A stretch of DNA of 38,936 nucleotides from Geodermatophilus chilensis (GTDB lineage Bacteria; Actinomycetota; Actinomycetes; Mycobacteriales; Geodermatophilaceae): the NCBI RefSeq assembly GCF_002802985.1, contig NZ_NVPT01000025.1:1-38936 (forward strand). The letters are read 5' to 3'. The notes below the pieces were generated by a model. The model ran no database searches. It worked only from the letters and a program-made list of their open reading frames with translations, and was not told the DNA's origin. Within the stretch, counting starts at the first letter, position 1; every line of letters starts with the position of its first letter. The translations under genes and the position numbers were made by a program. Positions 10,526 through 18,139 of the stretch are shown here, one piece after another.

Positions 10526-10797
10526 GCGGTGTGGTTTCTGGGAGTGGGGGGCCGGAGGTTCCCCCCGAGCAGGGGCGGGTGTCTGGCGCTCAGCGGGAGC
10601 CGGGGACCGCACGTGGTGCGGTGTGGTTTCTGGGAGTGGGGGGCCGGAGGTTCCCCCCGAGCAGGCGGGTGTCTGGCGCTCAGCGGGAGCCGGGGACCGC
10701 ACGTGGTGCGGTGTGGTTTCTGGGAGTGGGGGGCCGGAGGTTCCCCCCGAGCAGGCGGGTGTCTGGCGCTCAGCGGGAGCCGGGGACCGCACGTGGT
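10526..10797. repeat. Three tandem copies of a 90-bp repeat
   Basis: Copies run 10526-10617 (92 bp), 10618-10707 (90 bp) and 10708-10797 (90 bp). The last two are identical; the first has two extra G. Each unit contains a GGGGGG...CCCCCC hairpin. The unit junctions form ACCGCAC-GTG-GTGCGGT, a perfect 7-bp stem. The repeats fill most of the 400-bp gap between the decarboxylase start and the tRNA. Open frames across them exist only because the repeat is GC-rich and 90 bp is divisible by three; I see no coding signal. The rest of the gap (10426-10525) holds no other recognised feature. Confidence 0.9.
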
Positions 10798-10802
10798 GCG
10801 GT

Positions 10803-10819
10803 GTCGTCCGGAGGACGAC
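10803..10819 (-). terminator. Hairpin after the CAA tRNA
   Basis: GTCGTCC-GGA-GGACGAC forms a perfect 7-bp stem starting 11 bases beyond the 3' end of the minus-strand tRNA. It is the likely terminator or processing site. Confidence 0.55.
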
Positions 10820-10829
10820 GATGACGGAG

Positions 10830-10903
10830 TGCCCCCGGTGCGACTCGAACGCACACTGCGCGGGTTTTGAATCCGCTCCCTCTGCCGATTGGGGTACGGG
10901 GGC
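10830..10903 (-). tRNA. tRNA with CAA anticodon, probably tRNA-Leu(CAA)
   Basis: On the minus strand the 7-bp acceptor stem GCCCCCG/CGGGGGC, the D-loop GG and a T-arm GTGCG-TTCGAGT-CGCAC are clear. The anticodon loop reads TTCAAAA, giving CAA and hence leucine. The molecule is 74 nt with only a 5-base variable loop, whereas classical tRNA-Leu has a long variable arm. There is also an A31-C39 mismatch at the top of the anticodon stem. The gene is convincing as a tRNA; the amino-acid identity is less certain because of the short variable region. It is divergent from the pdtaR-like gene. Confidence 0.82.
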
Positions 10904-10974
10904 GTGCCGGCCGGTCGAGCGGCCGGTGAGGCGCGGAACAGCCTAACTGGCCGTCGCGGACCGCCCGGCATCGC

Positions 10975-10980
10975 TAGGCT
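10975..10980 (+). promoter_or_regulatory. Leaderless-type -10 element for the pdtaR-like gene
   Basis: TAGGCT (TAnnnT) ends 7 bases before the GTG at 10988, with no Shine-Dalgarno sequence between. The spacing is the same as at pyk, which supports this GTG as the true start. Confidence 0.5.
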
Positions 10981-10987
10981 CCGGCGC

Positions 10988-11590
10988 GTGAGTAGCGAGT
11001 CGATCCGGGTCCTCATCGCCGAAGACGAGGCGCTCATCCGCCTCGACCTCAAGGAGATGCTCGAGGAGGAGGGGTACATCGTCGTCGCCGAGGTCGGCGA
11101 CGGACAGCAGGCCGTCGACCAGGCCGCGGAGCTGCGGCCGGACCTGGTCATCCTCGACATCCAGATGCCGGTGCTCGACGGGCTCTCCGCGGCCGAGCAG
11201 ATCGCCTCCGCGCGCATCGCCCCGGTCATCGTGCTCACCGCCTTCAGCCAGCGGGAGCTGGTCGAGCGGGCCCGCGACGCCGGTGCGATGGCCTACCTGG
11301 TCAAGCCGTTCTCCAAGAACGACCTGGTGCCGGCCATCGAGGTGGCCCGCGCCCGGTTCGCCGAGATGACCGCCCTGGACGGCGAGGTGCGCACGCTCGA
11401 GGAGCGCCTGGAGACCCGCAAGGTGGTCGAACAGGCCAAGGGCAAGCTGATGGCCGACCAGGGGCTCACCGAGGCCGAGGCGTTCCGGTGGATCCAGCGG
11501 ACGGCGATGAACGAGCGCACGTCGATGAAGGCGGTCGCCCAGCGCATCCTGCAGCCGCAGGCCGCCCCGGACCCGACGACGGGCAGCTGA
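10988..11590 (+). CDS. pdtaR: ANTAR-domain response regulator, PdtaR-like
   Basis: This is a two-component receiver fused to an ANTAR RNA-binding domain, 200 aa, like mycobacterial PdtaR (Rv1626). The receiver (about 5-125) has the acidic pocket E12/D13, phospho-acceptor Asp57 in ILDIQMP, Thr84 and Lys106 in VKPF. The C-terminal ANTAR region (about 137-192) contains KVVEQAKGKLMADQGLTEAEAF. ANTAR proteins bind paired hairpins in nascent RNA and stop termination. No sensor kinase is present in the window, so phosphorylation must come from elsewhere. GTG 10988 was chosen because the homology starts here and a -10 lies 7 bases upstream. Confidence 0.93.
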   Translation: MSSESIRVLIAEDEALIRLDLKEMLEEEGYIVVAEVGDGQQAVDQAAELRPDLVILDIQMPVLDGLSAAEQIASARIAPVIVLTAFSQRELVERARDAGAMAYLVKPFSKNDLVPAIEVARARFAEMTALDGEVRTLEERLETRKVVEQAKGKLMADQGLTEAEAFRWIQRTAMNERTSMKAVAQRILQPQAAPDPTTGS

Positions 11591-11642
11591 CCCCGGGAGG
11601 ACACGCCGCGCCCGACGCGCCGTGTGACGGACCGGGATCGGG

Positions 11643-11656
11643 CAGGTCACGACCTG
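11643..11656. promoter_or_regulatory. Palindrome upstream of the solute-binding protein gene
   Basis: CAGGTC-AC-GACCTG is a perfect 6-bp inverted repeat. It lies about 45 bp upstream of TACCTT (11701-11706), a possible -10 for the lipoprotein gene. It could be an operator. Nothing else supports this. Confidence 0.3.
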
Positions 11657-11774
11657 ATCACGGTCGGGGCGACCCCTGCTCCACCCCCGGATCTGGCAGC
11701 TACCTTCCCCCCACTGACCGGTCGCCCGCCTGGGCGGACGGCTGCACGACCGACACCACAGTGGGAGTTGTTTG

Positions 11775-13112
11775 ATGCGCACAGGCATCCTCGCGCGCAA
11801 CGCCGCCGTCGCGGCCGCGGCGCTCCTCGTCCTGACCGCGTGTGGCGGCGGGGGCGACGACAGTGGCGGTGACGACGCGGCCGGCGGAGGCGGCGGCGGC
11901 GAGCGTCAGGTCAACGTCTACGGCACCGATGGGAACATGGGCAACGCGCTGGGTGAGTCCTTCACCCAGCCCGGCGCGCTGGCCGGCATGTCGGGGACGA
12001 CGCCGCTCACCGAGCTGTCCTCGGACTTCCGCGAGCGGCTGGACGCCGCCTACCCGGGGCTGCAGGACTACAACTACGCCGGCGAGACCTACGACGCCGT
12101 CGTCATCACCGCGATCGCGGCGCAGCTGGCGGGCACCAACGACGCCAATGTCTTCAAGGAGTACGTCAACGGCGTCACCTTCGGCGGCGAGAAGTGCACC
12201 GACATCGCCAGCTGCCTCGAGATCGTCAACGCCGGTGGCAACCCCGACTACGACGGCATCTCCGGCCCGCTGGCCTTCACCGAGGCCGGTGAGCCCTCGG
12301 TCGCCAGCTTCGGCATCCTCACCTTCGGCGAGGACAACGCCCTCGACGAGTCGCTGACCGAGTTCGTGCTCGCCGGCGACGAGGCGAACGCCGCCAGCGA
12401 CGAGGGGCCGGCCCCGGCCGCGCCCGGGACGACCGGCGAGCAGCTGGTCATCGGGTCCCTGCTGCCGCTGACCGGCAACCTGGCCTTCCTCGGCCCGCCC
12501 GAGGTCGCCGGCGCCCGCCTGGCCATCCAGGAGCTCAACGCGGCCGGCGGTGTCCTCGGTCAGGAGGTCCGCCTGGTCGAGGGTGACTCCGGTGACGCGT
12601 CGACCGACACCGCCAGCCAGAGCGTCGACCGGCTGCTGCAGGAGGGCGTGAACGCCATCATCGGCGCGGCGTCCTCGGGCGTCAGCCTGACGGTCATCGA
12701 CCGGATCACCGGCGCCGGTGTCGTCCAGTTCTCGCCGGCGAACACGTCCGACCAGTTCACCGACTACAACGACAACGGGCTGTACTTCCGCAGCGCGCCC
12801 CCGGACACGCTGCAGGCCCGGGCGCTGTCGGACCTGATCATCAACGACGGCAACAACACCGTCGGGATCATGGCGCTCAACGACCCGTACGGCACCGGTC
12901 TGATGGACAACACCCGCGAGAACCTGATCGCGGCGGGCCTGGCCGAGGACAGCATCCAGACGCTGACCTACGACCCCCAGGCGGCGAACTACGACGCCGA
13001 GATCCAGCAGATGGTGGACTTCAACCCCGACGCGGTCGTCGTGATCGGCTTCGAGGAGTCCGCGCGCATCATCGAGGGTCTCAACTCGCAGGGCATCGGC
13101 CCGGCGCGTTGA
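11775..13112 (+). CDS. Branched-chain amino-acid-type solute-binding lipoprotein, circularly permuted
   Basis: This is a Peripla_BP_6/LivJ-type binding protein for an ABC importer, 445 aa. A lipoprotein signal ends at the lipobox LTAC (Cys23), followed by a Gly/Asp-rich linker. The order of the mature protein is unusual. Residues 45 to about 212 (VNVYGTDGNMGNALG ... SVASFGILTF) match the C-terminal part of LivJ-type proteins. After a Pro/Ala linker, residues 224-445 (LVIGSLLPLTGNLAFLG ... IIEGLNSQGIGPAR) match the N-terminal part. The protein ends exactly where the family normally continues into YGTDG. Both parts appear complete. ATG 11775 has GGGAG (11763-11767) upstream. A liv permease/ATPase operon converges on it from 17.9 kb and is the likely partner. 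Confidence 0.9.
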   Translation: MRTGILARNAAVAAAALLVLTACGGGGDDSGGDDAAGGGGGGERQVNVYGTDGNMGNALGESFTQPGALAGMSGTTPLTELSSDFRERLDAAYPGLQDYNYAGETYDAVVITAIAAQLAGTNDANVFKEYVNGVTFGGEKCTDIASCLEIVNAGGNPDYDGISGPLAFTEAGEPSVASFGILTFGEDNALDESLTEFVLAGDEANAASDEGPAPAAPGTTGEQLVIGSLLPLTGNLAFLGPPEVAGARLAIQELNAAGGVLGQEVRLVEGDSGDASTDTASQSVDRLLQEGVNAIIGAASSGVSLTVIDRITGAGVVQFSPANTSDQFTDYNDNGLYFRSAPPDTLQARALSDLIINDGNNTVGIMALNDPYGTGLMDNTRENLIAAGLAEDSIQTLTYDPQAANYDAEIQQMVDFNPDAVVVIGFEESARIIEGLNSQGIGPAR

Positions 13113-13154
13113 TCCCCGCAGGCGTCCACCGCGGCGCCTGACGGACCGGCCCGG

Positions 13155-13186
13155 CGGCCCGGTACCCCCTCGGGGGTGCCGGGCCG
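13155..13186 (+). terminator. Terminator after the solute-binding protein gene
   Basis: Arms 13155-13168 and 13173-13186 pair over 14 bp with one G-T pair and a 4-base loop. The hairpin starts 43 bp after the stop codon. Confidence 0.7.
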
Positions 13187-13303
13187 CTGTCGTGCCGGGT
13201 CAGCGCTGCACGTCCTGCCCGTCCGGCGCCCGGGCGGCCGGTGTGGTCGGCGGACGCCACCGACCAGCGCCACCAGGTGCGGTCGGGCGCGTGCTCCCAC
13301 GCG

Positions 13304-13628
13304 TCAGGACGCCGACCTCGCCGCCGGCAGCAGCACCGGCAGCCCGTACAGCTGCGGCCCGGGCCAGACCTCGGTGCGGGTTACCCGCCCGCCGTCGAGC
13401 TCGAGCAGGGTGACGGGGGAGTGGTCGCCGTCCCGTGGCACGTCGGCCCGCAGCACACCCTGTCGTCCGCCCGCACCTCCAGCTGCAGCGGGGCGGGTGC
13501 GGCGTGCACCAGCACGCGGAGAAGCCGCCCGCGGTCGTGCAGCGGGCGAGCTCCAGGCCGTTCATCCCGCCGTCGCGGGGCCGCAGCTCCCAGCTCCCAG
13601 GTCCCGTCCACGCCCGCCGGTCCACCCA
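13304..13628 (-). pseudogene. Decayed gene fragment, function not recognised
   Basis: No intact frame covers this stretch, but three frames read in turn give a protein-like string: VDGTWELRPRDGGMNGLELA, then RGRLLRVLVHAAPAPLQLE, then VLRADVPRDGDHSPVTLLEL and VTRTEVWPGPQLYGLPVLLP, ending at the TGA on 13304-13306. The frame changes sit at visible lesions. The first is a 7-bp tandem duplication (CAGCTCC twice, 13584-13597). The second is a one-base loss near 13541-13545. The third is a two-base slip near 13458-13462. The 5' end runs into the livF terminator, so the fragment is probably truncated. I cannot name the family. The rest of the gap (13187-13303) shows nothing firm. Confidence 0.5.
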
Positions 13629-13672
13629 GCACGACGGCGCCGGCCCCCGTCAGGGGACCGGCGCCGTCGTGC
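13629..13672 (-). terminator. Terminator of the liv operon
   Basis: A 20-bp inverted repeat (13629-13648 with 13653-13672, loop GTCA) with a single non-Watson-Crick pair lies 15 bases beyond the livF stop on the minus strand. Confidence 0.8.
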
Positions 13673-13687
13673 GGGCCAGGGGGCGGC

Positions 13688-14560
13688 CTAGTGCGCCTTG
13701 GCCAGCGTCCCCAGGTAGAGCTCGATGACCTTCGGGTCGTGCATCAGCGACTCACCGGTGTCGGTGTAGGCGTTGCGGCCCTGGTCGAGGACGTAGCCGC
13801 GGTCGCAGATCTGCAGGCACCGGCGGGCGTTCTGCTCGACCATGATGATCGAGACGCCGGTCGCGTTGATCCGCCGGCAACGGATGAAGACCTCGTCCTG
13901 GTAGGCGGGGGAGAGGCCGGCCGACGGCTCGTCGAGCAGCAGGACCGACGGCTCCATCATGAGCGCCCGGCCCATGGCCACCATCTGCCGCTCGCCGCCC
14001 GAGAGCGACCCCGCCTTGATCTTGCGGCGCTCCCCGAGCATCGGGAACAGGTCGGCCACGTAGTCGAAGCGCTCGCGGAAGACCTTGGGCCGCAGGTAGG
14101 CACCCATCTGCATGTTCTCCTCGATGGACAGCGAGGGGAACACGTTGTTGTTCTGCGGCACGTAGCCGACGCCGAGCGAGACCAGCCGGTGGGCCGGGGC
14201 GGAGGTGATGTCCTCCCCGCGCAGCGTCACCGTGCCCGAGCGCACCGGGATGAGCCCGAACAGGGTCTTCAGCAGCGTGGACTTGCCGGCGCCGTTCGGG
14301 CCGATGATGCCGACCAGCTCGCCGTCCTGCAGGTAGAAGTCGCAGCCGTTGAGGATGTTGACGCCGGGCACGTAGCCGGCCACCAGCTCGTCGGCCCGCA
14401 CCAGCGCGCCGCCGGCGAGCCGCACGTGCTCCTCGCGGGTCGCGGCCCGCTCGGCCCGCGACATCTCCCCGGCGATCGCCCGCTGGTCCGGGGTGCCGCC
14501 GTCGGAGTGCCCGACCTGGAACATCGGGTCCTCCATGGCCGGGTCGTCCATCGTGCTCAT
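13688..14560 (-). CDS. livF: Branched-chain amino-acid ABC transporter ATPase LivF
   Basis: This is one of two cytoplasmic ATPases that drive the importer. Walker A is GPNGAGKSTLLKTLFG (about 88), the signature SLSGGERQMVAMGRAL (about 189) and Walker B VLLLDEPSAGLSP. LSP after the Walker B region is usual for LivF. The protein has 290 aa and carries about 50 extra N-terminal residues (Met, Glu and Asp-rich) before the ABC fold begins at VRADELVAGY. Its ATG overlaps the livG stop by 4 bp. It is the last gene of the operon, followed by a strong hairpin. Confidence 0.93.
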   Translation of the reverse strand: MSTMDDPAMEDPMFQVGHSDGGTPDQRAIAGEMSRAERAATREEHVRLAGGALVRADELVAGYVPGVNILNGCDFYLQDGELVGIIGPNGAGKSTLLKTLFGLIPVRSGTVTLRGEDITSAPAHRLVSLGVGYVPQNNNVFPSLSIEENMQMGAYLRPKVFRERFDYVADLFPMLGERRKIKAGSLSGGERQMVAMGRALMMEPSVLLLDEPSAGLSPAYQDEVFIRCRRINATGVSIIMVEQNARRCLQICDRGYVLDQGRNAYTDTGESLMHDPKVIELYLGTLAKAH

Positions 14561-15585
14561 CGGTCCTCCTCGCGTCGGGTGTCGGAGCCGATGACGTCGC
14601 CCTCGGCGTTCTCCTCGCGGGCGATGGCCGCCTCGGCCTCGGCGAGGACGCGGTCCTCCTCCTCGACGGTGAGCGGGGCGTCGTGGTGCGCGCCGAGGTA
14701 GGCGTCGACCACCGCCTGGTTCTGGCTGATCGACTCCGGCGGGCCCTCGGCGATGACCTTGCCGGCGGCCATGACGACGACCCAGTCGCTGATGTCGCGG
14801 ACGACGTCCATGTCGTGCTCGACGAAGACGACCGTCATGCCCTGCTCGCGCAGGTCCTTGACGTGCCCTAGCAGGCTCTGGGTCAGGGCCGGGTTCACGC
14901 CGGCCATCGGCTCGTCGAGCATGACCACCTTCGGGTCGCTCATGAGCGCGCGGGCCATCTCCAGCAGCTTGCGCTGGCCACCGGAGAGCGTGCCGGCGAA
15001 GTCGTCCTTCTTCCGGTCCAGCTTGAACCGGGTGAGCAGGTCCATCGCCTTCTCGGTGTTGGCCCGCTCCTGCGCCCGCCAGGTACCGGGCACCAGGGCG
15101 CGCAGGAAGCTCTCACCCTTCTGCCCTTGGGCGCCGAGCAGCATGTTCTGCAGCACGGTGAGCCGGGACAGCGCCTTGGTCAGCTGGAAGGTGCGGATGA
15201 CGCCCAGCCGGGCCACCTGGTGCGGCGCCAGCTTGCCCAGCGGGCGGCCGTCGAAGGACCACGTGCCGGTGTTGGGCTGGTCGAAGCCGGTCAGCAGGTT
15301 GAACAGCGTGGTCTTGCCGGCGCCGTTGGGCCCGATCAGGCCGGTGATGCCGCCGCGCTGCACCTCCAGGTGGTCCACCGACACCGCGGTGAGGCCGCCG
15401 AACGTGCGGGTGACCCCGTCGACGACGATGGCCGGGTCGGGCTTGGCCACCCCGACCTCCCAGGGGACGTCGCGCAGCGCGGCCCGGGCGAGCAGGCGGG
15501 GTGCCGCGCCGGTCGCCGTCGCGTCCAGGGACGCGGCGTGCGCGCCGTGCGGCGCCGGCTGGCCGGGGGTCTGGTCAGCGGGCAT
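14557..15585 (-). CDS. livG: Branched-chain amino-acid ABC transporter ATPase LivG
   Basis: This is the second importer ATPase, 342 aa. Walker A is GPNGAGKTTLFNLLTGF, the signature TLSGGQRKLLEMARAL and Walker B KVVMLDEPMAGVNP; the AGVNP ending is typical of LivG. The first 50 or so residues (Ala/Pro-rich) precede the ABC domain, which starts near PAIVVDGVTRTFGG. The last 50 residues are acidic (VEEEDRVLAEAEAAIAREE) and go beyond the usual LivG end. It overlaps livM by 11 bp and livF by 4 bp, so the ATPases and permease are probably made in step. Confidence 0.93.
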   Translation of the reverse strand: MPADQTPGQPAPHGAHAASLDATATGAAPRLLARAALRDVPWEVGVAKPDPAIVVDGVTRTFGGLTAVSVDHLEVQRGGITGLIGPNGAGKTTLFNLLTGFDQPNTGTWSFDGRPLGKLAPHQVARLGVIRTFQLTKALSRLTVLQNMLLGAQGQKGESFLRALVPGTWRAQERANTEKAMDLLTRFKLDRKKDDFAGTLSGGQRKLLEMARALMSDPKVVMLDEPMAGVNPALTQSLLGHVKDLREQGMTVVFVEHDMDVVRDISDWVVVMAAGKVIAEGPPESISQNQAVVDAYLGAHHDAPLTVEEEDRVLAEAEAAIAREENAEGDVIGSDTRREEDR

Positions 15586-16573
15586 CGAGCATCACCTCTC
15601 GTCGGTCACCGAAGATGCCCTGTGGTCGGAAGACCAGCAGCAGCATGAGTCCGAGCCCGATCAGCACGAACCGGATCTGAGCCACGTCGGTCGCCGAGAG
15701 CAGGTCCTCGGGGATCACCCCGTTGCCGATCAGCGTACGCAGCCCGGTGTCGGCGAACTGGATGATGAAGAACATCAGCATCGCGCCGACGACGGGACCC
15801 AGGACTCGGGCCGCGCCGCCGAGGATGAGGGCGGCGTAGGCGAGGAACGTGTTGGCGTTCTGGTACTGGTCGGGGTTGGCCGACGCGGTGCCGAGCGCGT
15901 AGATCATGCCGCCGAGGGCGCCGAGCACACCGCCGAGGACGAGCGCCTGCATCTTGTAGACGTAGACGTTCTTGCCTAGCGAGCGCACGGCGTCCTCGTC
16001 CTCGCGGATGGACTTCACCACCCGGCCCCACGGGCTGCGCACCAGCAGCCAGATCAGCAGGCAGGACAGCGCCACGAGGACCCAGCCCACCGTGGTCACC
16101 CACAGCTCGGCGCCGCTCCACCGGGTACCGAGGATGGGGTACTGGCGGCTGGTGTCCCACGGGGCGAGCGCCACGAAGTCGGCGTTGAACCCCGAGAGGC
16201 CGCGGGTGCCGGCGGTCACCGGGGTGGCCGACACCGAGCGGAACAGCAGCCGCAGGCCCTCCGCCGCCGCGATGGTCGCGATGGCGAGGTAGTCCGCGCG
16301 CAGCCGCAGGGTCGGCAGACCCAGCAGCAGAGCCAGGACGACCGCGGCGAGCAGGCCGACGACCACGCCGACCCAGAACGGCAGGCCCCACTGGCTCACC
16401 GAGATGGCGATGCCGTAGCCGCCGAGCATCGCGAAGGCGATCTGCCCGAAGTTGAGCAGCCCGGTGTAGCCGAACTGCACGTTGATGCCGATGGCGAGCA
16501 GCGCGAGGAAGACGGCCTGGAAGCCCAGGCCGGCCTTCAGCGCGACGGCCAGGGCGTCGATCAGCTCACCCAT
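15575..16573 (-). CDS. livM: Branched-chain amino-acid ABC transporter permease LivM
   Basis: This is a membrane-spanning permease subunit of 332 aa with about eight to ten hydrophobic segments. GYTGLLNFGQIAFAMLGGYG near the N-terminus is the family hallmark. SPWGRVVKSIREDEDAVRSLG is the cytoplasmic coupling loop that contacts the ATPases. RPQGIFG near the end is also characteristic. It lies 3 bases after livH and overlaps livG. Confidence 0.93.
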   Translation of the reverse strand: MGELIDALAVALKAGLGFQAVFLALLAIGINVQFGYTGLLNFGQIAFAMLGGYGIAISVSQWGLPFWVGVVVGLLAAVVLALLLGLPTLRLRADYLAIATIAAAEGLRLLFRSVSATPVTAGTRGLSGFNADFVALAPWDTSRQYPILGTRWSGAELWVTTVGWVLVALSCLLIWLLVRSPWGRVVKSIREDEDAVRSLGKNVYVYKMQALVLGGVLGALGGMIYALGTASANPDQYQNANTFLAYAALILGGAARVLGPVVGAMLMFFIIQFADTGLRTLIGNGVIPEDLLSATDVAQIRFVLIGLGLMLLLVFRPQGIFGDRREVMLDAR

Positions 16574-16576
16574 CGT

Positions 16577-17950
16577 TCAGCCCACTCTCACCCGGCTGCC
16601 GAGGATGCCCTGCGGCCGCACGATCAGGATGACGATCAGCAGGAGCAGCCCGCCGACGTACTTGACGTCGTTCGGGATGACCAGCGTCGACATCTGCACG
16701 AAGACACCCACCACGACGCTGCCCACGAGGGCGCCGTAGGCGGTGCCGAGACCGCCGAGGGTGACCCCGGCGAACATGAGCAGCAGCAGCCGGAAGCCCA
16801 TGTCCCACTGCACCTCGTCGGAGAGGCCGAGCAGGACGCCGCCGAGGGCCGCGAGCGCGCCACCCATCATCCAGACGACCAGGATCACCCGGTTGACGTT
16901 GATGCCCGACGACGCCGCCAGGTCGCGGTTGTCGGCGACCGCGCGCATCGCCTTGCCGATCTTGGTGCGCTGCAGCATGACGGCCACCAGCAGCAGGACG
17001 ACCAGCGCGATGACGATCGACGCCAGGTCGGCGTTGGTCATCGTGAACGGGCCGTAGTCGACCGCCCGCTGGCCCCGGTAGTCGGCGTAGGCCTCGGAGC
17101 CGCCGCCGAAGATGATCTGGTACAGGTAGCGCAGCAGCAGCGACAGGCCGATCGAGATGACCAGCGCGGCGACCAGGCCGGTGCCGCGGCGGCGCAGCGG
17201 CCGCCAGATCGCCAGCTCGTTGAGCGCCCCGACCCCCGCGCCGATGACCATGGCGATCAGCGCGGCCGGGATCAGCGGCACGCCGCCCTGCACGTTGATG
17301 AACCACGCGGCGATCGCACCGATGGTCACCAGCTCGCCGTGCGCGAAGTTGGTCAGCCCGGTGGTGCCGAAGATCAGCGACAGGCCCACCGCCGCCATGG
17401 CGATGAGCAGGCCGAAGCGCAGGCCCTCGACGAGCAGCTGGATCCAGCGGACCGTGCCGCCACCGGCCTCCCGGCTGCCGTCGCTGAGCGCGATGATGAC
17501 GCCCTGGTTGCGGCCGGCGTCGACGGTGACCGTGCGGCTGTTCTCCCCGGTCAGCACCACGCCCTCGGGCAGGTCCTCGGCGTTGATCGTGACCGTGTAC
17601 TGACCCGGACCGGGCACCGGCACCGCCCACTGGCCGTTCTCGTCGGTCTCCACGGTGTCGACCTCGGTGCCGTCGGCGGTCGTGACGACCACCTCGACGC
17701 CCTCGACCGGCCCGCTGACGTTGGTCCGCAGCGTGCCCGACACCTGCTCGGTAGCCGTGGGCTCCTCGGTCTGCGCGGCCGCCGTACCGGGCGCCAGCGT
17801 CAGGGCGAGCCCGCCGAGGAGGGTCAGCAGGAGCAGACGGAGCAGCATCCGGCCACCGGGAGCCCCGGATCCCCGTGCGGACCGGCGCCGGGCAGGGGCG
17901 GTTCCCCTGGGTCCCCGGCGTCCCGGCACACGGCCTGGTGCGTGCGTCAC
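16577..17950 (-). CDS. livH: Branched-chain amino-acid ABC transporter permease LivH with N-terminal exported domain
   Basis: This is the second permease subunit, 457 aa, against about 290-310 for ordinary LivH. The LivH part begins near residue 165, with GLTNFAHGELVTIGAIAAWF, a coupling loop TKIGKAMRAVADNRDLAASSG and a final RPQGILG. In front of it is a basic leader, a signal-like hydrophobic segment (about 35-59, ending AAAQ) and an extracytoplasmic domain of about 100 aa. That domain has VEGVEVVVTTADGTEVDTVE and TDENGQWAVPVPGPGQYTV, which resembles a carboxypeptidase-regulatory-like beta-sandwich. GTG 17950 is preceded by AGGGAGG; ATG 17848 would keep the signal but lacks a good site. Confidence 0.88.
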   Translation of the reverse strand: MTHAPGRVPGRRGPRGTAPARRRSARGSGAPGGRMLLRLLLLTLLGGLALTLAPGTAAAQTEEPTATEQVSGTLRTNVSGPVEGVEVVVTTADGTEVDTVETDENGQWAVPVPGPGQYTVTINAEDLPEGVVLTGENSRTVTVDAGRNQGVIIALSDGSREAGGGTVRWIQLLVEGLRFGLLIAMAAVGLSLIFGTTGLTNFAHGELVTIGAIAAWFINVQGGVPLIPAALIAMVIGAGVGALNELAIWRPLRRRGTGLVAALVISIGLSLLLRYLYQIIFGGGSEAYADYRGQRAVDYGPFTMTNADLASIVIALVVLLLVAVMLQRTKIGKAMRAVADNRDLAASSGINVNRVILVVWMMGGALAALGGVLLGLSDEVQWDMGFRLLLLMFAGVTLGGLGTAYGALVGSVVVGVFVQMSTLVIPNDVKYVGGLLLLIVILIVRPQGILGSRVRVG

Positions 17951-17981
17951 TCGACCTCCCTGGCTCTGTGCATGACGGGGG

Positions 17982-17987
17982 ACGGTA
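17982..17987 (-). promoter_or_regulatory. Possible -10 for the liv operon
   Basis: On the minus strand this reads TACCGT, about 31 bases before the livH GTG. It would give a leader of roughly 25 nt carrying the AGGGAGG ribosome binding site. No clear -35 is visible. Confidence 0.35.
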
Positions 17988-18139
17988 ACCCAGCGGTGTT
18001 GCGGTTCGACGTCCCCGCGGCCCAGCTGTTACACGTCCGCGACACGCCGCACCCGTCACGCCCGTCCCACGGGCGGCGTGCCGTCGTGATCACGGCGGTC
18101 GCCGGGTGCAGGCTCTGGCCACCGTCCAGGGAGGCCCCC

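Noticed and set aside
10526-10797. CRISPR array
   Set aside because: The 90-bp units abut directly with no unique spacers between them, and no cas genes are near.
10426-11238. In-frame upstream extension of the decarboxylase through the tandem repeats and tRNA
   Set aside because: The frame is open only because the repeat length is a multiple of three. The extension would run through a tRNA gene and has no homology; GTG 10425 with a ribosome binding site fits the family length.
17339-18139. Upstream extension of the GNAT gene
   Set aside because: It lies antisense to livH and across the liv promoter; AGGGAGG before GTG 18140 marks the real start.
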